A stretch of 64,000 nucleotides of DNA from Sebaldella termitidis ATCC 33386 (lineage in GTDB: Bacteria > Fusobacteriota > Fusobacteriia > Fusobacteriales > Leptotrichiaceae). Positions within the stretch are counted from its first letter, which is position 1, and each line of letters opens with the position of its first letter. Position numbers and translations under genes: made by a program. Where the stretch lies: NCBI RefSeq assembly GCF_000024405.1, contig NC_013517.1, positions 3,441,989-3,505,988 on the forward strand, in the 5' to 3' direction. Positions 8,532-17,900 of this stretch are shown here, in pieces. The notes under the pieces are model-generated. The model was not told where the DNA came from. It saw only the letters and a program-made list of their open reading frames with translations, and searched no databases.

Positions 8532-9455
8532 ATGGAAAATATTATTTTTTTGCTGAATGATCATACTTTTCGAATAGTTGCACTGGGGTGTACAATACTG
8601 GGAGTATGCTGCGGAATTCTGGGAAGCTTTGCATTCCTCAGAAAACAGAGCCTTCTCGGTGATGCAGTAGCACACGCCTCACTTCCCGGAGTATGTATTG
8701 CATTCTTACTTACGAATACTAAAAATACTGAATATTTACTGGGCGGTGCACTTATTTCAGGTATTATCTGCATATTATTAATTCATATTATTCAAAAATA
8801 TACAAAAATAAAATTTGACAGTATTCTGGCCTTTATCCTGTCTTCTTTTTTCGGATTCGGTCTGGTTCTTCTTTCATACTTAAATAAACTTCCGGGTGCC
8901 AACAAATCCGGACTGAATAAATTTATTTTCGGACAGGCTTCTACACTTTTGACAAAAGATGTAGTTTTAATATTCTGTGTTTCTGTAATTCTTATCGGAC
9001 TGGTGATATTGTTCTGGAAAGAATTTAAAATAATATCTTTTGACCCTGAATATGCAGAAATTATCGGTTTTTCATCTAAAAATACAGGAACATTTTTATC
9101 GGTACTGATAGTGGTCTGTATAATTATAGGAATCCAGACTGTGGGAGTAATACTCATAAGCTCTATGCTTATTGCCCCAGCCGCCGCTGCAAGACAGTGG
9201 ACGCAGAAATTATCTGTTATGGTGCTACTGGCTGGTTTTTTCGGAGGATTATCCAGTATTACCGGCACAATTATAAGCTCCAGCTTTGAAAAATTACCTA
9301 CCGGTCCTGTTATAGCAGTTATTGTCTCATTACTGGTTTTTATCAGCATATTATTTTCTCCGGTCAGAGGAATCATTTTCACTAAACATCTGCTGCGGAA
9401 TAAAAGAAAAAAATTTGAACACAGGGGAGGGAAAGCTCTTGGAAATAAATATTGA
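8532..9455 (+). CDS. troC: Metal ABC transporter permease 1
   Basis: The product has 307 residues with about eight hydrophobic helices. It matches the ABC-3 family: FLRKQSLLGDAVAHASLPGV near the N terminus and VGVILISSMLIAPAAAARQ in the middle. A TTG at 8517 is in frame, but ATG 8532 is preceded by GGGAG and avoids an unneeded overlap with the ATPase stop at 8530. It forms the channel with the second permease. Confidence 0.92.
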   Translation: MENIIFLLNDHTFRIVALGCTILGVCCGILGSFAFLRKQSLLGDAVAHASLPGVCIAFLLTNTKNTEYLLGGALISGIICILLIHIIQKYTKIKFDSILAFILSSFFGFGLVLLSYLNKLPGANKSGLNKFIFGQASTLLTKDVVLIFCVSVILIGLVILFWKEFKIISFDPEYAEIIGFSSKNTGTFLSVLIVVCIIIGIQTVGVILISSMLIAPAAAARQWTQKLSVMVLLAGFFGGLSSITGTIISSSFEKLPTGPVIAVIVSLLVFISILFSPVRGIIFTKHLLRNKRKKFEHRGGKALGNKY

Positions 9456-10536
9456 AATACTGCTGACTGCTGTTGTAGTTTCCAGTGCCTGTGCATTATT
9501 AGGCGTTTTTCTGGTTTTGAAAAGCATGGCTATGATATCGGATGCCATAACCCATACTATACTTCTCGGAATAGTTATTGCATTTTTTATTGTCCATGAT
9601 CTGAATTCTCCTTTTTTAATAATCGGGGCATCAATAACCGGTGTAATAACTGTATATCTCATAGATACTCTGAATTCTACAAAGCTTGTAAAGGAAGATT
9701 CGGCAATCGGGATTATATTCCCGTTCTTATTCAGCATAGCTGTTATTCTTATATCCAGATTTGCAGGAAACATACATCTGGATATAGATTCTGTTTTACT
9801 GGGAGAGCTGGCTTTCGTCCCGTTTAACAGGATAGATGTTCTGGGCTACAGTATACCGAAAGGACTGCTGTCCACATCTGTAATATTAATTATAAACCTG
9901 TGTTTTATTACCATATTTTTCAAAGAGTTAAAGCTTGTGACCTTTGATAAAATTCTGGCCGCAGGATTAGGATTTTATCCGGTTGCTTTGAACTATATAT
10001 TTATAACACTTGTATCTGTCACTGTAGTAGGTTCTTTTGAAACCGCCGGTTCTGTTTTAATCATAGCCTTTATGATAGGCCCTGCTGTTACTGCCTATCT
10101 TCTGTGTGACAGACTGCATACCATGATACTGATAAGTATTTTTACCGGGATTTTATCGTCATTTTTAGGATTTTATATCTCAATGTATTTTGATGTTTCT
10201 ATAGCAGGTACCATAGCTGCAGTCATAGGAATAATATTTCTGCTTGTACTGTCTTTCTCTCCTAAAAAAGGTATAATAATGAATATTCTTAATAAAAGAA
10301 AGCAAAAAATAAAATTTGCAGTTATTTCTATGCTGATTCATCTGCATAACCATAAAAATAGAGATGAAAAAGAAGAATGTGATATTAAAACTATTGAAAA
10401 TCATCTGAACTGGGATAAAAAATTTCTTCAGAAAATCATAGAAAAAGTTCTAAGTGATAAATATGCTGTTATTGAAAGAGATATACTCAAAATTACTAAT
10501 AAAGGTGCTGCCTATCTAAGTTTTTTAGATAAATAA
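9439..10536 (+). CDS. troD: Metal ABC transporter permease 2 with C-terminal winged-helix-like tail
   Basis: The product has 365 residues. An ABC-3 permease of about 290 residues (LKSMAMISDAITHTILLG; GSVLIIAFMIGPAVTAYLL) is followed by a soluble tail of about 75 residues. The tail (SMLIHLHNHKNR ... NLNW-like helix ... LSDKYAVIERDILKITNKGAAYL) looks like the winged helix of a DtxR-type protein. TTG 9439 is chosen because GGAGG lies 8 bases upstream and the ATG at 9322 would put an implausible 39 residues before the first helix. It overlaps the preceding gene by 17 bases. The tail could couple metal sensing to transport, which is speculative. Confidence 0.88.
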   Translation: MEINIEILLTAVVVSSACALLGVFLVLKSMAMISDAITHTILLGIVIAFFIVHDLNSPFLIIGASITGVITVYLIDTLNSTKLVKEDSAIGIIFPFLFSIAVILISRFAGNIHLDIDSVLLGELAFVPFNRIDVLGYSIPKGLLSTSVILIINLCFITIFFKELKLVTFDKILAAGLGFYPVALNYIFITLVSVTVVGSFETAGSVLIIAFMIGPAVTAYLLCDRLHTMILISIFTGILSSFLGFYISMYFDVSIAGTIAAVIGIIFLLVLSFSPKKGIIMNILNKRKQKIKFAVISMLIHLHNHKNRDEKEECDIKTIENHLNWDKKFLQKIIEKVLSDKYAVIERDILKITNKGAAYLSFLDK

Positions 10537-10550
10537 TTCCTTTCTCAAGA

Positions 10551-10582
10551 AATCCGGATATTAGTTCACTGATACCCGGATT
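10551..10582 (+). terminator. Terminator of the metal-import operon
   Basis: AATCCGG and CCGGATT arms enclose an 18-base partly self-complementary loop directly after the last operon gene. The T-tract is interrupted (TCTCCTCTCTTTCTT), so it is a weaker intrinsic terminator. Confidence 0.6.
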
Positions 10583-10611
10583 CTCCTCTCTTTCTTAATA
10601 TGTAAATCTAT

Positions 10612-10647
10612 ACAAAAAAAAGAGGCTTTTTGTTGCTGACCTCTTTT
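10612..10647 (-). terminator. Minus-strand intrinsic terminator
   Basis: Read on the minus strand, AAAAGAGG/CCTCTTTT encloses a 15-base loop and is followed by a T-run. It may end the transcript of the gene at 10832-11260, or be the end of degraded insertion-sequence DNA. Confidence 0.6.
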
Positions 10648-10831
10648 GATCTGCCGGTTTCCCGAAATTTTCTGTACACCTTTATTAAATTATTTAAAAA
10701 CGGACCAAAACCTTGAATTCCACGTTTTTTAATTTTTCAATTTACTGTAATTCCATGACTATACAATCTGAAATTTCTCTCCTTCATATATTCTTCAGTA
10801 TTTACTCCTTCGTGTTTCTCCTGCTGTATTT

Positions 10832-11260
10832 TTAATTGGGCTGTAACTGTTCCAATATAAAGTTTTTTATCCATGTACATATTTTCCTACAATTATCTAC
10901 ATCTATTAATTCCAGCCATTCCTTTATTCCCAAAAGAGCTTCTCTTAATTTGGCTTTTTCTTCGGATAATTTCATACCGAACTGTTCTGCCAGCGATATT
11001 TTCATTGCTTCTGTAGATATATCATCTAACTCTTCATAAATTTTCTCCTCAATTATGGAAAATACATAATTTTCTATTGATTCAGCAAGTCTTAGACTTT
11101 CCTGATTATCAAGCTTATATTTCTTAGTTACGCCATCTATATTTTTTGCTGTTAAATCTAACATTCTTTTTACCAAAGCATTACTTAAAACTTCTTTTCT
11201 GTTCCATAACTTCAATACATCTTTTTTTACGTCCATCAAAGCTTTTTGTTCATTTGTCAT
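10832..11260 (-). CDS. Hypothetical helical protein
   Basis: I do not recognise this 142-residue product. It is rich in Lys, Glu and Leu and appears all-helical, with no signal peptide or membrane segment. ATG 11260 is preceded by GGAAGTG; an ATG at 11275 is in frame but lacks that spacing. It is transcribed divergently from the XRE regulator at 11587, a common arrangement for a regulator and its target. Reading past its stop, another frame stays open for about 40 codons, so the C terminus could have been altered by a frameshift. Confidence 0.55.
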   Translation of the reverse strand: MTNEQKALMDVKKDVLKLWNRKEVLSNALVKRMLDLTAKNIDGVTKKYKLDNQESLRLAESIENYVFSIIEEKIYEELDDISTEAMKISLAEQFGMKLSEEKAKLREALLGIKEWLELIDVDNCRKICTWIKNFILEQLQPN

Positions 11261-11586
11261 CGTAATCACTTCCATTCTAGTATATATTGATTTTATTGAG
11301 CTGTTACACTAACATGTTAATATATAAAAGATTTTTCAGATTAAATTTACACAACATTCCATACTTAATATTACATAAGGTCTCCTTTTTACCATTTTAC
11401 ACCTTACTCAGCCATTTGTCAAACAAAATTACAACGATAATTTTTAATGTTGTAATATTGCATACACTTTTATATATTAAACTTTATTCCCAAAATATTT
11501 TATTATTTTTTTATAATATTTTGTATTTTTTCATTTTTAAGGTTATAATAAAAATATCATATTATTTTACAAGGGGTGTTTCATAT

Positions 11587-12192
11587 ATGAAGATAGAGAC
11601 AGAAAAATTAAAAAAACTTGGTAAAACTTTAAAAGAACTCCGAATACAAAATAATCTGTCTTTTAGAGAAGTTGATAAACTTACCGGTGTGGGTATCTCC
11701 ACAATAAGCCGGCTTGAGGAAGCTAAAGGACACAGAATTAATACTTTGATTCTGAATAAACTTGCCAAAGTGTATAATGTTAACCCTGTTTCGCTCCTTA
11801 TGATCATTGATTATGTCAAAGAAAATGACATAAAGCAATATCTTGATATTACTGAAAGTGAAGCCAGTTCGATAAATAATAATGAAATAGAAATTCTGAA
11901 TGAAAATAACAGCTCGTACTATCCGAAAAGATTTATGAAGCTGCCTGATATCACTAAATGCAAAGCTGTTAAAATCAATAACCGGATCTTTCTATATGAT
12001 GATTCCTGTCCGGATAATAATGATCTCGGTCTTTTTCGCATTAATGATAAAATTACTGTGGCTTTTTACTACTTTTTAGATGATACTGTTACTTTCAAGG
12101 ATTTTTTTACCGACTTTATTTTTATGAGAAAAAAAGATTCATTTTCAATAATTGGAAAAATTAAAAGCATTGTAGATATTTCTCTGATGTAA
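11587..12192 (+). CDS. XRE-family transcriptional regulator
   Basis: The protein has 201 residues. Residues 8-65 are a Cro/CI-type helix-turn-helix (LGKTLKELRIQNNLSFREVDKLTGVGISTISRLEE). The remainder has no catalytic or peptidase motif; a C-terminal beta-rich part (KCKAVKINNRIFLYDD) may be a dimerisation or sensing domain, but LexA/CI residues are absent. The open frame extends to 11287, but ATG 11587 follows AAGGGGTG and starts the conserved domain. Its target is probably itself and/or the divergent gene at 10832-11260. Confidence 0.85.
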   Translation: MKIETEKLKKLGKTLKELRIQNNLSFREVDKLTGVGISTISRLEEAKGHRINTLILNKLAKVYNVNPVSLLMIIDYVKENDIKQYLDITESEASSINNNEIEILNENNSSYYPKRFMKLPDITKCKAVKINNRIFLYDDSCPDNNDLGLFRINDKITVAFYYFLDDTVTFKDFFTDFIFMRKKDSFSIIGKIKSIVDISLM

Positions 12193-12219
12193 TAATCAGT
12201 ACTCTTTTAAAATGTGAAA

Positions 12220-12244
12220 GGGCAGACAGGAGACGTAAAATCTC
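12220..12244. terminator. Hairpin between convergent small genes
   Basis: AGGAGA/TCTCCT with outward extension around an AAAA loop. It lacks a proper T-run, so termination is only possible. Confidence 0.3.
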
Positions 12245-12424
12245 CTATCTTTCATGTAACAAACATGCTAAATACCCTTTTTTAAAATACTTATATTTAA
12301 TTCTTTCCAGTTCTCTTATCAGATCGTCCTCTTTTAGTTCCAATATTTCTTTACTGCCTGTTTCAATACTTTCCAGTAAGTCGTACAATTCTCTTATTTC
12401 TTCTTCCAAATGTGAATGCTTCAT
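12245..12424 (-). CDS. Small hypothetical protein (59 residues)
   Basis: An ORF of 59 codons encodes a charged, helix-forming peptide with an acidic first half (HLEEEIREL...) and a basic end (RIKYKYFKKG). Codon use is like that of neighbouring genes. The Shine-Dalgarno is poor: AGGAAA lies about 13 bases before ATG 12424. It converges on the XRE regulator gene. No family recognised. Confidence 0.4.
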   Translation of the reverse strand: MKHSHLEEEIRELYDLLESIETGSKEILELKEDDLIRELERIKYKYFKKGYLACLLHER

Positions 12425-12606
12425 CTATTTTGTCTATTTCCTAATTTATATAAAAGGTTTTTACCTGTTATTGTAATATATCAAATTAAAAAATTTTCCC
12501 TCCTTTCTTTATTAATTCGTAGTATAATTTTAATATTTTTTTCTTAGTATTTATTTTGTTATTCATTATATTTGTATATGAAAACTTAGATTCAAAAAAA
12601 GATAAT

Positions 12607-12720
12607 AAAAAAGAGACTGTATTAAAACGTCTCTTTGACATTCAGGCTTCTTAAATATTGTATTTTCATGGATTTCACAATATTTTGCCGTCAAATTTTT
12701 ATTTTAATACAGTCTCTTTT
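12607..12720. repeat. MITE-like element with perfect 19-bp terminal inverted repeats
   Basis: AAAAGAGACTGTATTAAAA at 12609-12627 is perfectly inverted at 12702-12720. Inside the left end, AAAGAGAC (12610-12617) pairs with GTCTCTTT (12628-12635), which read on the minus strand makes a terminator-like hairpin with a T-run. The GAGACTGT... ends resemble insertion-sequence termini, so this could be a 114-bp deletion derivative of an IS. It contains no ORF. Confidence 0.55.
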
Positions 12721-13008
12721 ATGTTAATGAATAAAACAAAACTCAAAAATATCAGGATTCCATGATATTATATTCGTTATTATTAGATTTATTTTTTCCC
12801 TGATATTTTTAAATCTCTATGTTCTATCCGGCTTATATTTCATATTTTCAAGTTATAAGTTTTTTTAGGTATTACTTTCATCATTTAGAGTATCTGCTTA
12901 ACAGTTTTTTCTGTTTTAATGGAATTTTCTTTCTGATGCTTTTTATATTTTACATTCTTTTTAGTAAATTTGCAATGTTTTTCATTATTTTATTTAAAAT
13001 TATGCTGT

Positions 13009-13422
13009 TTAGTTAAGTTTATTAAGATGCTTTTTTATCTTATGATATGATAAAGCTGTTTCAATACATGCCATCAATTCATTTTCCGGTATTTCTTCGT
13101 TAATATCCAGAATAATTGCCCTGTTTTTAGAATAAGAAAATAAATCTCCAAACTGCATTTTAAAGTTCTCTACCAGAGTAGTCCGGCAGTTAAAGAATAT
13201 TCCTATGTTATTTTGATCGAAAATATCAAGTCTGACAGGACTTCCGTGTTTTGTTGCATATGAAGGCTGATTCCATTTTAGTTCTTCTGTGATGCTTTCA
13301 GATCCGTACATTTTTTCTGCTGTGTCGTAAATCAGCTCTCTTATCTTCAGTAATGGCGTTCTGTATTTTTCTTCATAGCTTTCATATATAGTTAAAACAT
13401 CGGGATTTTTTATTGGTCTCAT
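13009..13422 (-). CDS. DUF1801 (YdhG-like) domain protein
   Basis: The 137-residue product has the DUF1801 layout: an N-terminal helical IRELIYDTAEKM, the ELKWNQPSYAT turn, then IGIFFNCRTTLVENF and a C-terminal helix. The family is small, cytosolic and has no established biochemical role. ATG 13422 follows AAAAAGGAG. Its promoter region carries a striking palindrome at 13456-13481. It is not in an operon. Confidence 0.8.
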   Translation of the reverse strand: MRPIKNPDVLTIYESYEEKYRTPLLKIRELIYDTAEKMYGSESITEELKWNQPSYATKHGSPVRLDIFDQNNIGIFFNCRTTLVENFKMQFGDLFSYSKNRAIILDINEEIPENELMACIETALSYHKIKKHLNKLN

Positions 13423-13442
13423 TTTATCTCCTTTTTCTTTTC

Positions 13443-13481
13443 ATTATACATTTTGGAATGTGACAGGTTGCTGTCATATTC
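13443..13481 (-). promoter_or_regulatory. Promoter and palindromic operator of the DUF1801 gene
   Basis: Minus-strand TATAAT at 13443-13448 lies just upstream of the gene. An inverted repeat with 11-bp arms (GAATGTGACAG and CTGTCATATTC, one mismatch, 4-base centre GTTG) occupies 13456-13481 and covers the -35 position, where no good -35 hexamer is visible. This suggests an activator-dependent or repressed promoter. The regulator is unknown. Confidence 0.55.
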
Positions 13482-14334
13482 AAATGTTTTTTTGAGATTA
13501 TTACCAGAATATTTGGCTATTTCTTATATTATAGCATTTTATCGTTATATATGAAATTTTTGTGTCTAATGGATGATTTTTGAGATTTTTATGATATGTT
13601 TTTAGATATTAGTAAATGATCTGCTTATTTTTAGTAAGTCATGCTGAATATTCTATCATTTTACAAAAAATAATCAATAAAAATACAGAAGTTATATAAA
13701 TTTATTAGATAATGTGACTAAATGATAAAATAAACAGCAATATTCAGTTAATTAGAATTACGGTATTTTTTTACGGCATCATAATAAGATTGCCAGCATA
13801 AAGCTCGCAGCCAGAATATATAGTATTATTATTTTTACTGCCACAAACGTTTTGCAAATGAAAAAAATACAATACAACATGTATACAGCAATTCTTTTTG
13901 TTCTTCAAATCATATTCTCTCCTTTCATTTGATTCTGATATTCTGTTTTTTGTTTAAGATTTATCTTTTTGGGAATTTACAGCTGCTCTATTTCTTTTTT
14001 ATATTCGTGTTTTTATAATAATACGAATTGATTATGTAATAAAAAAATATTAATATTTAGTTTTATTTTTTGACATTATGTATAAATATTACGCCAAAAT
14101 CAAGTATAAAACAATATCCTGTGGCTAAAAACAGGCTTTTTATGCTTAAAAAGACTAATTTTATATCCGAAATTAAATAGTCATATATTATTTTCTTTAT
14201 ATAAATTGAAGCTACCATTATATAAATTCAAAAATATAATATTATATTTCATTTTGAAGTTTTTTATTGAATTGGTTTTGGTGCCAGATAAGATTATGAG
14301 ATTTTGTAGATTTTGAAGATTATGATATATATAA
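13482..14334. other. Long AT-rich gene-poor stretch
   Basis: No confident gene. A minus-strand segment near 13790-13940 encodes short hydrophobic peptides behind GGAGAGAAT, but stops and frame changes interrupt it. The rest is very AT-rich. Confidence 0.4.
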
Positions 14335-14363
14335 AAATCAGGGTGTTTCTCCCTGATCTTTTT
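14335..14363 (+). terminator. Intrinsic terminator
   Basis: ATCAGGG/CCCTGAT with a 7-base loop followed by CTTTTTATTT. No intact plus-strand gene precedes it, so it may be left from a lost gene; it can also act on the minus strand. Confidence 0.7.
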
Positions 14364-14420
14364 ATTTGCTGTTATTTACAGTTACTTGTTTTCTGTCCAG
14401 TTTAGGTTTGCTGTTTCTTC

Positions 14421-14540
14421 AAATTTTTCATGGTATGTTCATTTGGTATCAATCCTTTTGTTTGCCCTAAATGTAATATTAAAATGAAAGTCTCAGAATT
14501 TTATCATTACTTATATCCACCAACCAGAATATATATTTGA
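14421..14540 (+). pseudogene. C-terminal fragment of a putative transposase (zinc-ribbon motif)
   Basis: An open frame of 39 codons ending at TGA 14540 encodes FGINPFVCPKCNIKMK followed by an aromatic tail with YHYLYPP. The Pro-x2-Cys-Pro-x-Cys signature followed by Lys-Met and aromatic residues resembles the C-terminal Cys-Cys ribbon of several transposases. It has no start, and a stop lies in frame at 14403. The family assignment is tentative. Confidence 0.3.
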
Positions 14541-14592
14541 TTTTTTTTTATCTAACTCTGTTAGATTATTTTGTGATGCTTATTTTTTAATA

Positions 14593-14616
14593 GATAAGGA
14601 GCTTACGCTCCTTATT
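14593..14616 (-). terminator. Probable terminator after cdiA-cdiI
   Basis: GATAAGGAGC-TTAC-GCTCCTTATTC forms a 10-bp stem with a 4-base loop, about 105 bases past the last gene of the minus-strand operon. The adjacent T-tract is poor. Confidence 0.5.
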
Positions 14617-14721
14617 CATATCTTATATATATCAAAATTTCTTATCCTATCTATTTTATTTAATTTCAATACATTAACTTTAAATTTACTTTCCTTACTA
14701 TTTAAAAAGCACAATAAGTTA

Positions 14722-14919
14722 TTATTTATATCTTACCAATTCTTCTTCTCTTATTGGGAAACTGGCTATTGTTCTTCCTACTTCGTCACTAAATTCTACT
14801 TCATAAGCTAAATTAGGCTTTGTATATATCATTACAATTACACCTGTATCCCCCTTTTTTATTTTGTAGTCTGGATAGTCTTTTGATACAATTATTGTAT
14901 CGTATTCTTTAAACTTCAT
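14722..14919 (-). CDS. cdiI: DUF4926-like CDI immunity protein
   Basis: The 65-residue protein matches the small beta-barrel DUF4926 pattern: KFKEYDTIIV, KKGDTGVIVMIY, YEVEFSDEVGRTIA, and a C-terminal EEELVRYK. DUF4926 proteins are repeatedly found behind polymorphic toxin genes. Here the start lies 9 bases after the cdiA stop with its own GGAG. It should bind and neutralise the C-terminal toxin domain encoded just upstream; this is inferred from position and family, not shown. Confidence 0.8.
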   Translation of the reverse strand: MKFKEYDTIIVSKDYPDYKIKKGDTGVIVMIYTKPNLAYEVEFSDEVGRTIASFPIREEELVRYK

Positions 14920-14928
14920 ACTTTCTCC

Positions 14929-17900
14929 TTATTTTACATAAATTGTTGTCATTTCAGGTGTTGTTGAATCAGGTTTTATAATCCAGCCAGTTCTTACCGT
15001 AGCCGTATTCCCATTTGGTCCTGTTATTTGCATATCTACTGTGTATCTTTGTCCAAATTGATCACTTTTCCCTAGAACAGAATTTGAACTTGGCAGTTTT
15101 TGTTTTACTTGTGCTAATAAATCATCTGAATTTGATTGATTATATCCTAAAACGCTTTCAAATACTTTTGCTTTATTTTTACCAACAGGATGTTCACTAT
15201 TTAAAGCATACTCTGTTAATTTTCTTGGATCAATTTTTGCATTTTCAGCATTCACTAATTTATTCACATTATTTTCAACCTTAGGAGTCCCATTGCTAAC
15301 TATTTTTTTTGGAATCTCATCATCATTGACTGAATATTGTTTATAAGCATCTCCTTTAGGTATCTGATCATCACCTGATATTGTTGAAGTTCCATATTTA
15401 TTCTTTATATCCTGAATTGTCTGTTGTGACGCTCCACCTTCAATTCTTCCGACTTCTGCTACCATGGCACTTCCTGCTTTTTCAACTTCACCTAACATTT
15501 TATTCTTATCAACTACCAATACTCCATCTTTATAACTTAATGCTGACTCCACTAATGATTTTCCTGTATAATACTCGTTATAAGTCATTTTGTTATAAAC
15601 TATTTTGTTCATTTCTAGTTGATTCTGTTCTAACTCTTTCTCTATTTTCTTTTTTTCTTCTGATGTTTTGGAATTACTCAATTTATTAGCTAATTCGTTA
15701 TTTATAGCTGATAGCCTCTCTAACTCAGCTTTTTCTTCCGGTGACTTTGAGTAATAATATTCATCAAAATTATTATATTTAATTTCTTTTCCTGATTCAT
15801 CTCTTACTATTATAACTGTATTGGCTGGTAATCCATTTACTTCTACTTCTTTTTTTAAATCTGCAACCCCTTGCTTATTTTTTCTATCTATGTATTCATT
15901 ATAACCCTGTTGTTCTTTTTTCGTCTGTTCCGTATAACTATACTGTTTCTTTAATTTTTCATCTTGTTCCTTTAATTTTTCTAGTTTGTTTTTTTTATTC
16001 TTATCCGTATTTAATCTTGTATTTTCTACTGTATTCCGTTTTAAACTTGTTTCTATATTTCCTATTACTTCAGTCCAATATGCCTCACATGCAAAACTTC
16101 CACATTTACTCTTTTCTTTCCTTGCTCTTTCAAGACCTAAATCGTCAACTGTGAGTCTCTCTACATCATATCCTTGATATTGATTATCTAGTTTATCCTT
16201 TCCTGTTATTAATATTCCTACATTCTCGCTATTATCCAGCCACTTTTCTATATCAAAGTCATTACTTTTTACCGTGTCTCCTAATATTTCTTCTAACCTC
16301 TTACCTGCTGAATTCGAATCTGTCTCATTATGTCCTTCTCTACCTCTTCTGTTATCATCAATGTGATTCGGCTCATGACCATATATTGAAGCTACACTTT
16401 CTCCTAAAGCTATTTGAGATACATCTAGTATAAATACATCTTTTTTCCCTTCACCTGACTGACTTCCATTTATATAACCTGATCCTGAACCATCTGCTAC
16501 AATTATTACCTCAACATCTTTTCCTGTCATATACTTTATGTAATCTTTTGTCATCTGTTCTATTTCTGATGCGCTCTTACTATCCGGGTTTTTCATAAAC
16601 TCCATCATTTGAGGATTTTTCTCTATATAATACTGAGCATATCTGTCTGTTCTGGCTTCTTCATAATTTAAATTATCTCTACCTACAGAATCTATTATAT
16701 CTAATATTCCATGTTCTGCTTTTCTTACGTCTTCTGTAAACTGTTTTCTAGTACCGTCATTTAATAAATCTGTATGTAAATTTGTATCTATCTGCTCTAC
16801 TATTTCATCTTTTGTTACCACTTGAGCTTTTGAAATGTCTGTATTTATTCCCAATTCCTCAAGATCAAGTTTTTTTCCTGCTTCCGTTACTTCTGAGTTT
16901 ACGAATGTTGCATTACTGTTCTGTTCTTTATCATGACTTCCATACTGTACTCCTGTCTGCCCTATTGGATTATCATTATTTAATCCTATTCCTCCTACAT
17001 TAACTCCTGCATTCTCTCCTCTGTTATAATCTTCAAGATTGGATACTACAACTTTGTTTGCATCTATACTTAATTTACTATCACTGTTAAGACTTCCTAT
17101 TATAGAACCTACATTTGTTAATGTTCCATCTACTGATACAGTCCCTCCATTATTTGCTATTATACTAGTCTGATCACTTACCCATTTACTTTCTGCATTA
17201 TTTTGGCTATAACTTAAGTTTCCTGTTACACTCCCTACCATTGTCTGGTTTGTTGTTGGATTTTTCTCACTATAACCTAAACCTGCTCCCCAATTTTTCC
17301 CTTCTGACTTAGATTCATCCTGTAAGGATATTATGCTTAAATCTCGTCCTATATCAAAATTTATTTTATCAGCTATTACATTAGCTCCTGCAAATAAAGC
17401 ATCTTCTCTTGTTGTTAACTGGAATGTTCCACCAACATTTATTACTGTATTATCATAATATTTAGAATCTGTATTTGATTTTCCGCCTGATACATTTACT
17501 CCACCCGTCATTGTTCTCTGAGCAAAGTCATACCCTATATTTCCTCCTGATGAACTTGACTTTGTATTATTACTGTAAGTATTTTCCCCTGCTCTTGCTT
17601 CAAAATTTTTAGCATCTACAATAAAGTTTTCTCCTACATTAACTTTTTGATTTATCAGTCTTACATCACCATCTGATTCTATCACAAAGTTTTTTCCTAC
17701 ATTTATATTTCCTGCTACTGATGTTGTACTATTTGTATTTGACTCATAACTGCTCTGGCTAAAACTTAATGATGCATTTGCTGTTATTCCTGCCAAGGCA
17801 TTTGCAGGATGTATTCCAGTTACCAGTTTATCGTAAATAGACTGCGCATCATTAAAAGCACTTACTCCGCTTCTAAATAAAGTAAAACCGTCTCCTGCTG

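Noticed and set aside
9351-9773. Minus-strand ORF opposite the second metal permease
   Set aside because: Shadow of the permease; no independent support.
12819-13016. 65-codon hydrophobic plus-strand ORF
   Set aside because: Composed almost only of Phe, Ile, Leu and Tyr as expected from random AT-rich DNA; no ribosome binding site and it overlaps the end of the DUF1801 gene.
13790-13940. Short hydrophobic minus-strand peptides behind GGAGAGAAT, considered as type I toxin
   Set aside because: The best hydrophobic frame has no start codon matching the Shine-Dalgarno, and stops break the alternative frames.
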